From the NCBI GenBank assembly GCA_020846635.1, contig JADLDO010000041.1, positions 186,001 to 250,000 on the forward strand: a DNA stretch of 64,000 nucleotides, read 5' to 3'. The translations under genes and the position numbers were made by a program. Of the stretch, positions 52,784 to 60,971 are shown piece after piece; the first letter of the stretch is position 1, and each line of letters begins with the position of its first letter. The DNA comes from Caldilineaceae bacterium. GTDB lineage: Bacteria > Chloroflexota > Anaerolineae > Caldilineales > Caldilineaceae. A model generated the notes under the pieces. It saw only the letters and a list, made by a program, of their open reading frames with translations. It did no database searches and was not told the origin of the DNA.

Positions 52784-53745
52784 TACTGATGCACTTCTAC
52801 GCGCGCGCCGGTCGTCCCTGTCCATTCATAGAGCCAGCGCGACTCCTCCACACGCATATTAATGCACCCATGTCCTACGGGTGTTCCAAACCGATTATGC
52901 CAATAGGCCCCGTGGATCGCATAATCCTGGTAGAAATACTGCACCCACGGCACATCAGGCTGGAAGTAATAGTCGCCCGCCGCCTTGCTGCCCCCAGACA
53001 TATCCTGCAATTCAGTCCGCGAGTAGATGCGGAAACTGCCTGTGACGGTTGGCGTACTCGACTTGCCGGACGAGATCGTAAAGTAGCGCACAGCGGTATC
53101 GCCTTGATAGGCAGTCAATAGTTGATCGCTCAAGTCGATATCGATCCACTTCTCCCCGCTGGCTTCCACCTCCCGGCCCACACCTGGCCTGGGCTGAGGC
53201 TCCCAACTGGTTCCCGCCGGGCCGCCAGTACGTTCCGAAGGCTCTGGCTCCCAGCTAGTGCCTGCCGGGCGACCACTGCTTTCCGAACGCTGCGGTTCCC
53301 AACTCACCCCCGCGCGACGGTCGGAGTCCTGTCGGTCACTCCCCCCTGAAGGCTCCGGCTCCCAGGCCATGCCTGCGCGCCGGTAACTCTCCTGCGAAGT
53401 CTGCGGCTCCCAACTGACATCGGCAGGGCGCTCGTTGCGTGCTGCGGGCTGCGGCTCTGCATCCTCCCATCTAGGCTGCTCTTGATACCTCCTCCCTGCC
53501 ACCACTAACTGTTGACCTACATAGAGTAGATCGGGGTTGGCGAGATCATTTAGTTGCAGCATGCTCTTCACGTCCGTGCCATATTGCTGGGCAATCTGGT
53601 TCAGCGTTTGACCCGCCGCCACAATGTGAATATTCCCCTCGTCATTCCGCGCCTGTGCCCTGGCTGGGTAGGCCAGGCTCAACAGGCTAAGCGTCCAAAT
53701 GCCGACGAGTAGCCAGCGGACGCCGGTACGCCTCAACCAATCCAT
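52783..53745 (-). CDS. L,D-transpeptidase with LysM domain and SWEP repeats
   Basis: A 320-residue exported cell-wall enzyme. Residues 1 to about 31 are a Sec signal peptide ending AYPARAQA. One LysM domain follows (IVAAGQTLNQIAQQYGTD...GQQLVV). Residues about 108-200 hold five imperfect repeats around S/A-W-E-P, each about 16-21 residues with Gly, Ser and Arg. The C-terminal YkuD domain (about 207-320) has HGAYWHNRFGTP and the catalytic GHGCINM with the Cys nucleophile. Such enzymes make 3-3 cross-links in peptidoglycan or attach proteins to it. AAAGG and GGGAG precede the ATG. Confidence 0.9.
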   Translation of the reverse strand: MDWLRRTGVRWLLVGIWTLSLLSLAYPARAQARNDEGNIHIVAAGQTLNQIAQQYGTDVKSMLQLNDLANPDLLYVGQQLVVAGRRYQEQPRWEDAEPQPAARNERPADVSWEPQTSQESYRRAGMAWEPEPSGGSDRQDSDRRAGVSWEPQRSESSGRPAGTSWEPEPSERTGGPAGTSWEPQPRPGVGREVEASGEKWIDIDLSDQLLTAYQGDTAVRYFTISSGKSSTPTVTGSFRIYSRTELQDMSGGSKAAGDYYFQPDVPWVQYFYQDYAIHGAYWHNRFGTPVGHGCINMRVEESRWLYEWTGTTGARVEVHQ

Positions 53746-53865
53746 CGCCTTTATCTCCCTATTTTCAAATGCTTAGAATTTACACATCCCGCACTTCATC
53801 GATCTGACCGCAGGACTTATAGAGATAGACGATGGATGCAGAGGAAGGGAACGCTCCCAAAAGAA

Positions 53866-53891
53866 AACCCGCCAGCCGTGGCTAGCGGGTT
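53866..53891 (-). terminator. Terminator of the cupredoxin gene
   Basis: AACCCGCCAGCC and GGCTAGCGGGTT pair with one mismatch around GT. Read on the minus strand it is followed by TTTTCTTTTGGG, a good intrinsic terminator 57 bases after the cupredoxin stop. Confidence 0.75.
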
Positions 53892-53948
53892 CAGAACATA
53901 CGGTAAAAATGAAGTCACTCATCCAGCAAAAGCCACAGTGGGCGGCGG

Positions 53949-54527
53949 CTATTCAACTGTGATCATCACCTCCATACCCATAGCGGCATGATCGTCTACC
54001 GGGCAATAGACGCGGTATTCGCCAGGCACCAGGTCAACCGTTAAGCTGCCCGAGTCGCCGGGTTGCAGGTTCCCTTCGATTTCCTCTTCAACGTCCTGCC
54101 CCTCGATATCAAAGCCATGTTCTTTCGTGCCGTTGTTGGTGACATTGAAGGTGACTGAACCGGCGGCAACCTGCAAAGGCATCTCAATTTTCCCATCAAC
54201 CAGGGAAACATCGACCATGCTGCTTGCCCCCGCGGTCTCTGTCATGCCCTCCGTACTGGTCATTTCCTCGGTGCTGGTCATCTCTCCCGTCGGAGTCATC
54301 CCTTCCGTCGAGGTCATTTCCTCAGTAGAAGTCATCTCTTCGGTGGAAGTCACCTCTTCCGAGGGAGCGACCTCTTCCGTGGGGGCTGCCTCCTCCGTAG
54401 GCGTAACGGCTGCCTCCGGCGTATTCGTGGCAGCGGGTGCAACCGGGGCGGCTGGAGCTGCCGGTGTGGTTGCACAACCAGCCAGCAGCAAGACCGAACA
54501 GACCAAACAAGCGACAAGATAACGCAT
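53949..54527 (-). CDS. Cupredoxin-domain lipoprotein with repetitive acidic linker
   Basis: A 192-residue exported copper protein. The signal sequence MRYLVACLVCSVLLLAGC ends in a lipobox, so Cys18 is the lipid anchor. Residues about 19-105 are a low-complexity tether with Ala/Pro then repeats of the unit T-S-T-E-E-M. The last 85 residues form a cupredoxin: KEHGFDIEG supplies His, and YCPVDDHAAMGMEV supplies Cys, His and Met, the type 1 blue-copper set. It may carry electrons outside the membrane. Start is ATG at 54527 with AAAGGAG seven bases before it. It has its own terminator. Confidence 0.85.
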   Translation of the reverse strand: MRYLVACLVCSVLLLAGCATTPAAPAAPVAPAATNTPEAAVTPTEEAAPTEEVAPSEEVTSTEEMTSTEEMTSTEGMTPTGEMTSTEEMTSTEGMTETAGASSMVDVSLVDGKIEMPLQVAAGSVTFNVTNNGTKEHGFDIEGQDVEEEIEGNLQPGDSGSLTVDLVPGEYRVYCPVDDHAAMGMEVMITVE

Positions 54528-54910
54528 ATTGTTGCTCCTTTCCAGATCAACAAACGCAAGCTGCCGTGGCGAAATCGCAAGGTAAATAGCCGCCACGGTC
54601 AGTCACGGGATACGCCCATAAGATGGACTCAGAAAGAATTCAACAGCAGTCGTTACTTCGGGTTTGATGAGGAGTAAACGAGGCAGTAGCGGCTGGAGTA
54701 TCTAGATTCAATACAATGCTCAATATTGGCTTCAAATGCCAATGAACTTGAAAGTCAAACGAAATTGAGGGCACTATCCATTATCGCGCCGCTCTAGCAG
54801 ATGTCAATGGCCCCAAGATTAAAATTTTCTGAGAAGTATTGCAAAGAAACTGCTGAGACTCAATACATCTTGCCAAATCAGGTAGAGCCTGCGAGGGAAC
54901 TCCTGCGCTT
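54528..54910. other. Intergenic interval
   Basis: About 380 bases between two minus-strand genes, A/T-richer than its surroundings. I see no gene, RNA or clear repeat; it must contain the cupredoxin promoter. Confidence 0.4.
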
Positions 54911-55522
54911 TCACTTTTGTTCTGCCAGCCTAAGGATCATGTCACAAACTTGTAGCCCCTCATGGTCTACAAACGTCCCGGTTTGACGGAAGCCCTGCTT
55001 CTCATAAAAACGGATGGCTCTTGCATTGTCACCCAGGACGCCTCCCCAGAGGATGATGCGCTTTTTGCCAAACCTTGTAGCAACATCCACCAAGTGGGGA
55101 AAGGCAATGCTCCCGATCCGTTGATCCTGATACGCATCCGCCAACGTGGGGCCAAAGCGGCAATCATTGTCTTCGTCCAAATGCACGCCATAGCGGGCGA
55201 ATCGTTGCAGATCCCCTTCAGGAATACCAAAGCTAAACTCAAAAAGTCCAATGAGCACCTTCGAGGGGGAGAGCTCTACGACAAAGCGCAGTTTGTCATA
55301 GCGGTTAATCGCCTCACACAGCCCTTGAGCGCCCTTCCGATCATAACTGGGAAAGAGGCTAAATCTTCGTGTTTGGGGAGATAAGCCACTCAGGAACGTC
55401 GTGAGCCCATCCACGTCGTCGAATTGCAGAGGGCGGAGCCAAGCGGCTCCCACGCCGGGCAGGTCGAGCGGATAGGTGACACGATGAGGGTGCGTAAAGA
55501 CTTCTGAAAGGGTTAGAGGCAT
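54911..55522 (-). CDS. GNAT-family N-acetyltransferase
   Basis: A 203-residue acetyl-CoA-dependent acetyltransferase. The N-terminal part (AWLRPLQFDDVDGLTTFLSGLSPQTRRFSLFPS) is a common start in GNAT domains; GSIAFPHLVDVATRFGKKRIILW and NARAIRFYEKQGFRQTG are motifs A and B with the acetyl-CoA-binding tract and the C-terminal YEKxGF. It stands alone on the minus strand, with a plus-strand dehydrogenase gene starting about 145 bases away in divergent orientation. Substrate unknown. Confidence 0.88.
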   Translation of the reverse strand: MPLTLSEVFTHPHRVTYPLDLPGVGAAWLRPLQFDDVDGLTTFLSGLSPQTRRFSLFPSYDRKGAQGLCEAINRYDKLRFVVELSPSKVLIGLFEFSFGIPEGDLQRFARYGVHLDEDNDCRFGPTLADAYQDQRIGSIAFPHLVDVATRFGKKRIILWGGVLGDNARAIRFYEKQGFRQTGTFVDHEGLQVCDMILRLAEQK

Positions 55523-55666
55523 AGAGGTCTAGGGTTGCTTTGAAAATGAAGCGAGTTGATGGTAGAGTGCCCAAACAGCAGGGCTGATCCAGTGGTTCAA
55601 AGGATCATACCTGTCATCCATCAAAACAGACGAATTCTCATCTTGCCTCTGGGAAGAAAAAGCGCC

Positions 55667-56647
55667 ATGAATGTACCGCCAACCGAGTTTATCCGCGTAC
55701 CCCATACCGATCTCTATCAGTTTGTGGAGCGTGCCTGTCTGACCGTCAACATGCCTCCAGCCGATGCCGCGCTCTTGGCCCAACTGCTCACCGATAACGA
55801 CCTGCGCGGGGTCGTTAGCCACGGCACCCAGCAGATCGCCACCTATGCGCGGCTCATGCGCGAGGGCATCCTCAACCCCACACCCAATGTCCACATCGCC
55901 AAAGAGACGCCTGTCAGCACCATCTATGATGGCGATGGCGGGTTGGGCTATTTTGCGGCCTACAAATCAACATTGGCAACTATCGAAAAGGCCAAGCAGC
56001 AAGGCATAGCCATCGGCCAATCGCGCAACCACGGTCACTTTGGCGCGGCGGGCATCTACACGCGCCTCATGTTGGGCCATGACCTGTTGGGCTATGTCAC
56101 CTCCGGTCATCAACTGCTGCTTGAAGAAGGCGCGCCTTATGTCACCGCCGCCGGTGGCTCGCCCCACTCCTTCCTCTCGCCCGCCAACAGCGAACAATCG
56201 ATGATCCTGGACTTCGGCGCCATCCATGACATGTATGTCAGTTCGCCCCACCGCCAGGAGATCGAACGCATCGCCCCGGCGGTTGTCTTCCGCTCCGTGG
56301 GATTGGGGGCCATCTGCCAATCATGGGGTGGCTTTCTGGCGGGCGTGCCTTTTGACACGAAGCGCTCCCCGCGCACCTGGGAAGGGGCCAACCAGGGGTC
56401 ACTCGCCATCGCCTTCCGAATCGATCTCTTTATCTCGCCAGAGCAATTCAAGGCAGAGATGGACGAATATATCCAGAACATTGCCAAGTTGGAGCCAATC
56501 GAGGGCTATTCCGAAAGCCTGCTGCCCGGTGCCATCGAGGCGCAGCGCGACAGCGACTACCGCGCCCAGGGCATCCCCGTCGGCCCCCAACACCGCGAGA
56601 GGTTGGAGGGAATTGCCGAGTACCTGGACATTCAAGTGCCCTGGTAG
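55667..56647 (+). CDS. Ldh2/malate-ureidoglycolate-type NAD(P) dehydrogenase
   Basis: A 326-residue enzyme of the Ldh2 family (malate, L-lactate, ureidoglycolate and related 2-hydroxyacid dehydrogenases with a non-Rossmann fold). The landmarks are LLTDNDLRGVVSHGTQQI, the catalytic-His region SRNHGHFGAAGIY, and SLAIAFRIDLF near the C-terminus. The frame is open from 55556, but those residues do not look like the family; ATG at 55667 gives the normal start MNVPPTEFIRVPHTDL. The start has only a weak GGGAAG ribosome-binding site. No obvious operon partner; the 3' side holds a palindromic repeat. Confidence 0.88.
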   Translation: MNVPPTEFIRVPHTDLYQFVERACLTVNMPPADAALLAQLLTDNDLRGVVSHGTQQIATYARLMREGILNPTPNVHIAKETPVSTIYDGDGGLGYFAAYKSTLATIEKAKQQGIAIGQSRNHGHFGAAGIYTRLMLGHDLLGYVTSGHQLLLEEGAPYVTAAGGSPHSFLSPANSEQSMILDFGAIHDMYVSSPHRQEIERIAPAVVFRSVGLGAICQSWGGFLAGVPFDTKRSPRTWEGANQGSLAIAFRIDLFISPEQFKAEMDEYIQNIAKLEPIEGYSESLLPGAIEAQRDSDYRAQGIPVGPQHRERLEGIAEYLDIQVPW

Positions 56648-56677
56648 AGCAACAGTCGCCGAACGGCAAATGGGAGC

Positions 56678-56719
56678 CCCTTCTTGGGCGCGTTGTTACG
56701 TAGCCGCACCCAAGAAGGG
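56678..56719. repeat. Palindromic repeat (family shared with 58938)
   Basis: CCCTTCTTGGG (56678-56688) and CCCAAGAAGGG (56709-56719) pair perfectly. The loop GCGCGTTGTTACGTAGCCGC is very similar to GCGTTGCTAAGTAGCCGC at 58942, so the two are copies of one element. It lies 31 bases after the dehydrogenase stop and may also act as a terminator. Interval 56648-57057 otherwise shows nothing but the next gene's start signals. Confidence 0.65.
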
Positions 56720-57005
56720 ATTCTCGCTTCAGCCCTGGTCGGCTTCTTTATCAGTTGACGTGGTTTATTTTGCCAATAAATGTATCGTGGAACATACACC
56801 GCGACTCCTTGTGCAGAGAATTGAACAGTGCTATCGTCACTAGGTGGCTCCCTCTGATCTTTGGCTCTAATGGATATTGTAGTCGAGGCTGCCGCATGGT
56901 TACTGTGTGGCGGTATGAGAGTGCATTCACCTAGCTTGCATACCCCGGGTGATCTCTAGGTAAGAGCAGGCGCCTAAAACCTCAAACATTATCCAGCATT
57001 TCGCC

Positions 57006-57033
57006 TTGCACCCGTACATACCGCTTCTATTTT
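57006..57033 (+). promoter_or_regulatory. Candidate promoter of the sugar dehydrogenase gene
   Basis: TTGCAC (57006-57011), 16 bases, TATTTT (57028-57033). Transcription would begin very close to the AAAGGAGG ribosome-binding site at 57045-57052. Confidence 0.35.
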
Positions 57034-57057
57034 GGCATGGTCTGCAAAGGAGGCGAC

Positions 57058-58806
57058 ATGCTTAAGCACGTCCTGAAAGTTGGCGGGATGCTTTTTGTGC
57101 TAGGACTGATAGGAGTGGTGTCATATACGTACTATGTATATGGCATGGCCCGTGGCGATCTGCAAGAACTTGCTTTACCCTCTGCACCCGTTCAACAAGA
57201 AGCGAATCCGACACTCGCACAGACAATTCCCCCAGGCCAGTCCGAAGATGGCTTTGCGCTGCGTCCTATCACATCCGGGCTGGAGTGGCCCCTGGAGGTG
57301 CTGCAAGGCCCCGATGGTTTTATCTGGGTCACCGAACGGGTTGGCAAACGCGTAACACGCATTGATCCGAATACAGGCGAGCAGCGTGTTGCCGCCACAA
57401 TTTGGGAGGCATACCAGAGCGCAGGACAAGATGGCCTGCTTGGCATGGTTTTCCATCCCGAACTGATGCAAGGCACAGGCAATGACTATGTCTATCTTTC
57501 CTACACCTATATTCCTGACATGGGCGCTGAAGGAGGAACAGCCGCAGGCGCTGCCACGGGGGTAATGACGGATACAGGTGTGATGACGGATACGGGGATG
57601 ATGACAAGTACGGAAGCGACAACGGGCACCTCAAACGTTGGCGAGTCGCAAGCGCTTACCGGCACCGAAGGCAGTAATGAGCAGGGGCCAGCAGCGGAAG
57701 ACCAGCCGGGCGGGCAGACCGGTAACGAAGGCCCCGCGGCTGAGGATCCCACTGATGCGAGCGCTGCTTTGGAATTTCGCCGCGTCAAGATTGTACGCTA
57801 CACCTATGACCCTGAAAATCAGATCCTGATTGACCCGGTAGACATTCTGACAGGGCTGCCCGGCAGCAACGATCACAATTCCGCGAAATTCGTCTTTGCT
57901 CCTGACAACACGCTCTTTTACTCGATTGGCGACCAGGGCAATAACCAGTTTGACCGTTTCTGCCTGCCGATCCGCGCCCAAGAGCTGCCCACTGCCGAGG
58001 AAGTGAGTGCGGGTGACTATACCAAGTACGCGGGCAAAATCCTGCGTCTTAACTTGGATGGATCAATCCCCACGGATAACCCGACCATCAACGGCGTGCA
58101 AAGCCACATCTACTCCTACGGTCATCGCAACGTCCAGGGGCTTGCACTTGGCCCCAACAACCAACTCTATGCCAGCGAACATGGCCCCAAGACCGACGAC
58201 GAAGTGAATCTGATCCTACCAGGCATGAACTATGGCTGGCCCAATGTCGTCGGTTATCAGGATGACCAGGCATATGTCTATGGCAACTGGTCGGCAGCCG
58301 CCGATTGTGCGAGCCTGACCTTCAGCAATTTCCAAATTCCCGACTCTGTGCCGGTGCAGCAGGAAAGCGAGTGGAGCGACCCGAACTTTGTGCCGCCCAT
58401 CTACACCTTTGGCACTGCTCCGAATGATCACGACTTCCAGCCCGACATCTGTGCGCCGAACTTCAATATGTGTTGGCCCACGGTTGCACCCACCGGGCTC
58501 TCGGTCTATTCGGCCCCGACCGATGCAGGCCCAGGGTGGTCAACCTCGCTGCTGGTCACAGCCCTCAAGAGCGGCGCGGTCTGGCGCTTGGAGCTAAACG
58601 AGGACGGCACAGCGGTTGTCGGGGAAGCAGAGCAGCTTTTCAAGACAATCAACCGCTACCGTGACGTCTTGATCAGCGCCGATGGCAGCAGCTTCTATGT
58701 CATTACCGACAGCGGCAACATCACGCAAGGCTCCTTCGGCCTGCCCACAAGCGTGCTCGAATATCCGGGCGCGCTGCTAGAGTTCCACTATGTGGGCAAC
58801 GAGTGA
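57058..58806 (+). CDS. PQQ-type sugar dehydrogenase (Gdh/sorbosone dehydrogenase family)
   Basis: A 582-residue secreted or membrane-anchored quinoprotein of the soluble glucose dehydrogenase type. An N-terminal hydrophobic segment (MLFVLGLIGVVSYTYYVYGM) anchors or exports it. The six-bladed propeller shows LEWPLEVLQGPDGFIWVTER, DGLLGMVFHPEL, SNDHNSAKFVFAPD, YGHRNVQGLALGP and SEHGPKTDDEVNLILPGMNYGWP, with the conserved His and Arg of the PQQ/Ca site. An insertion of about 80 residues, rich in Thr, Gly, Glu with TDTGVMTDTGMMTSTE-like repeats, splits an early blade after YTYIPDM. Start is ATG at 57058 with AAAGGAGG four bases upstream. Probably oxidises sugars outside the cell for respiration. 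Confidence 0.88.
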   Translation: MLKHVLKVGGMLFVLGLIGVVSYTYYVYGMARGDLQELALPSAPVQQEANPTLAQTIPPGQSEDGFALRPITSGLEWPLEVLQGPDGFIWVTERVGKRVTRIDPNTGEQRVAATIWEAYQSAGQDGLLGMVFHPELMQGTGNDYVYLSYTYIPDMGAEGGTAAGAATGVMTDTGVMTDTGMMTSTEATTGTSNVGESQALTGTEGSNEQGPAAEDQPGGQTGNEGPAAEDPTDASAALEFRRVKIVRYTYDPENQILIDPVDILTGLPGSNDHNSAKFVFAPDNTLFYSIGDQGNNQFDRFCLPIRAQELPTAEEVSAGDYTKYAGKILRLNLDGSIPTDNPTINGVQSHIYSYGHRNVQGLALGPNNQLYASEHGPKTDDEVNLILPGMNYGWPNVVGYQDDQAYVYGNWSAAADCASLTFSNFQIPDSVPVQQESEWSDPNFVPPIYTFGTAPNDHDFQPDICAPNFNMCWPTVAPTGLSVYSAPTDAGPGWSTSLLVTALKSGAVWRLELNEDGTAVVGEAEQLFKTINRYRDVLISADGSSFYVITDSGNITQGSFGLPTSVLEYPGALLEFHYVGNE

Positions 58807-58861
58807 GACAACGGGTGAGGTGACGCGCGAGGTAGGGCATCGAGGAGAAAGCAGCAGTAAC

Positions 58862-58891
58862 CCTCCCGGAAGCTTCTGAGCTTCCGGGAGG
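58862..58891. repeat. Perfect 13-bp hairpin of the dispersed GAAGCTTC family
   Basis: CCTCCCGGAAGCT and AGCTTCCGGGAGG pair around TCTG, 56 bases after the sugar dehydrogenase stop. The loop and inner stem are identical to 6704-6737 and related to 29531-29566. It can serve as a terminator though T-runs are lacking. Confidence 0.7.
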
Positions 58892-58937
58892 ATGGTTACG
58901 ACTACAGTGTATTTCGTGGTCTGGTAAGCTCCGTTTA

Positions 58938-58975
58938 GGGGGCGTTGCTAAGTAGCCGCGCCCAGAGGGCTCCCG
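58938..58975. repeat. Second copy of the GCGTTG-TA-GTAGCCGC palindromic repeat
   Basis: GGGGGCGTTGCTAAGTAGCC followed by GCGCCCAGAGGGCTCCCG. The first part matches the loop at 56689-56708 and the last 18 bases are identical to part of the element inside the methyltransferase gene (37792-37887). Confidence 0.6.
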
Positions 58976-59044
58976 TTTACCGTCCGGCGGCCTCGCCACT
59001 GCGGTACATCAAACCATAAAATTGATCATGAAGTCGCGAGTCTC

Positions 59045-60019
59045 CTACGCGCAGACCAGCGCCCGGCTGTCCCAGCGATTGAAGCGTTCGTTTGAATTCT
59101 CTTCCGCCATGCGCTTGCGCGTTGCGCGCCAAAGGTCTGCCCACGCGTCCGCATCGTGCAACTCAGTCTCCGGGTGTGCGTGGCTGCGCGCCACAAAACC
59201 GGGGAATGCACCGCGCCCCGTGGCTTGACCGATGGGGTTATAGCGCAGGTCAAAGCTCCAGCGGATATTGTCGCTCACATTGGAGAGGGAAGAATGGCAG
59301 GTGCGCTTGGTCAGAAAGAGCACATCCCCCCGCTTGAGTGGAACCGGGATTGCCTGATCCATCTCCAGCAACTGGTCGGGAATCGCCAAGCCACCCACAC
59401 CCCCAGGGCAGTGGGTACGCAGCCCATCACGATGGCTGTAGGGGATCACCTGCAAAGGCCCCGCCTCAACCGGCGCATCTAGCAGTGGGAACCAGACCGT
59501 GAGCATATCGGTTTCGTCGGCCTCCGGCAGCACCACGCCATTGTCCTGGTGCCAGGGGGTCGCACCAAGTTGCAGATTGCCATTTTCATCGCGCGGCGTT
59601 AAATGCTCCGGCGGCTTGATACGGACATGCTGCACAGGGTTTGAATAGATCTCCGGCCCAATGATCGACTCAACGGCATCCAAGAGGCGGGGATTGCTCA
59701 TCGCGCTAAAGACTGCGCGGCCCACCCACATCGGCGTATCAAACTTCACATTCCCCTGGGGCAGCGAGAAGTCGAAATATTGAGCATGAACCTTGCCGCT
59801 CTCTTGATAGATACGGATCAGCCGCTCACCAAAGGGCAGCTCGTTATAGAGCGAGGTGATCTCACCCTTCTCATAGAGATCGTGCGCCAGCCGCTCCAGC
59901 ACACCCTTGTATTCTTCGATAATTGGATCAAGATCGGCCACGGGATCAAAAAGCTGCTCAACGACCAGATAGCCTTGCTCCTCAAATTGGGCTACCTGCT
60001 CTGGGCTCAGACGGGGCAT
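59045..60019 (-). CDS. Phytanoyl-CoA dioxygenase (PhyH) family protein
   Basis: A 324-residue Fe(II)/2-oxoglutarate oxygenase. The iron ligands are seen as WHQDNG (HxD) and the distal His in TKRTCHSSLSN; the 2-oxoglutarate-binding Arg is in RWSFDLRYNPIGQATG. GATPWHQDNGVVLPEAD and GPLQVIPYSHRDGLRTH are typical of bacterial PhyH proteins, which hydroxylate small natural products or lipids. AGGAG precedes the ATG by eight bases. It is monocistronic; no biosynthetic partner is nearby to suggest the substrate. Confidence 0.9.
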   Translation of the reverse strand: MPRLSPEQVAQFEEQGYLVVEQLFDPVADLDPIIEEYKGVLERLAHDLYEKGEITSLYNELPFGERLIRIYQESGKVHAQYFDFSLPQGNVKFDTPMWVGRAVFSAMSNPRLLDAVESIIGPEIYSNPVQHVRIKPPEHLTPRDENGNLQLGATPWHQDNGVVLPEADETDMLTVWFPLLDAPVEAGPLQVIPYSHRDGLRTHCPGGVGGLAIPDQLLEMDQAIPVPLKRGDVLFLTKRTCHSSLSNVSDNIRWSFDLRYNPIGQATGRGAFPGFVARSHAHPETELHDADAWADLWRATRKRMAEENSNERFNRWDSRALVCA

Positions 60020-60122
60020 AGGACATTCTCCTGTCTATCTCTTGGTATGCGAATCATACTTGGGCTACCGAAAATGGTACGCACTTCCAGCGACTTTGTC
60101 AATTACACCCCAACAGGGTCAA

Positions 60123-60914
60123 TTACTCCCAGCAGGAGCCATCGAGCGGAACCTCCGCCAACTGCAAGGCTGTCACCCCGCTGGGGTCGAGGGTAATGCG
60201 ATAGCGCCGCCAGGGCATGTAAAAGTAGGTGTAGCCGCGCAAACAGACCTCGTTGACGACCGTTTCGCCAAAGAGCGTGTCCGGGTCACGCGTGGCGGCA
60301 GAACGACGGATGTCCTCCAGCGCCAAACGCTGCACCCAAATGCCAGTGATGCGATAGGTAAATTCTGCCGAGCGGCGCGCATTCACGGCGAGGCGCAGAT
60401 CTTCGCCAGCGGCGCGCGGTTGGGGTGGGTTGAGGATGCGCGGCATCATCGCCCACGGCAGCAGCACCAACAATAGCGTAAACAGCAACTTGGAACGCCA
60501 GGTGCGATTTTCCCAGCGGATCGCCGTCGCGGCCAAGCGCCAAACCAAGCTGCTCCCCAACCACAGCAGCCAGAGCATCAGGAGATTGAGCAGGAAATCG
60601 AGGGGAAAGACGCGCGATACGCCATCGAGGGCGATGCGCGCCACCGGCAGCGGAAAACCGCGCCAGCCTGTACAACCCGGCGGGCAGCTCGCATAGTGGG
60701 GCGGCACCACAAAAAAGTAATAGCTGCCCAAACAGAGCAGCAGCGCCGCCAGCAACGTTCCCACCACCACGCGAAACCAATAGCGCGTCTGCTGTCGCCA
60801 CCAGATGATCAGCAGGATGAGGAGCAGCCCCGCGGCCAATGCCAGCGCCCCATCGCGCGCGTCTGCAAAATAGACCCAATCCTGGGGCCAGACCGGCAGT
60901 GCTAAATCATCCAT
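60123..60914 (-). CDS. Membrane protein of unknown function
   Basis: A 263-residue protein with about four hydrophobic segments in the first 165 residues (LALAAGLLLILLIIWW, VVVGTLLAALLLCLGSYYFFVV, LDFLLNLLMLWLLWLGSSLVW, LLFTLLLVLLPWAMM), then a 100-residue soluble C-terminal part with many Arg and Tyr. Between helices lie two Cys (YASCPPGCTGW), perhaps a disulfide on the outer side. I do not recognise the family. It follows the large SH3-containing protein gene by 57 bases on the same strand and is probably co-transcribed, so it may be an envelope partner. The start lacks a clear ribosome-binding site. Confidence 0.7.
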   Translation of the reverse strand: MDDLALPVWPQDWVYFADARDGALALAAGLLLILLIIWWRQQTRYWFRVVVGTLLAALLLCLGSYYFFVVPPHYASCPPGCTGWRGFPLPVARIALDGVSRVFPLDFLLNLLMLWLLWLGSSLVWRLAATAIRWENRTWRSKLLFTLLLVLLPWAMMPRILNPPQPRAAGEDLRLAVNARRSAEFTYRITGIWVQRLALEDIRRSAATRDPDTLFGETVVNEVCLRGYTYFYMPWRRYRITLDPSGVTALQLAEVPLDGSCWE

Positions 60915-60971
60915 GATCTACGCAGTTTTCCCATAGGGGCCGCCCGCTGTGTCGCCCCGCTCTGCGCGCTA

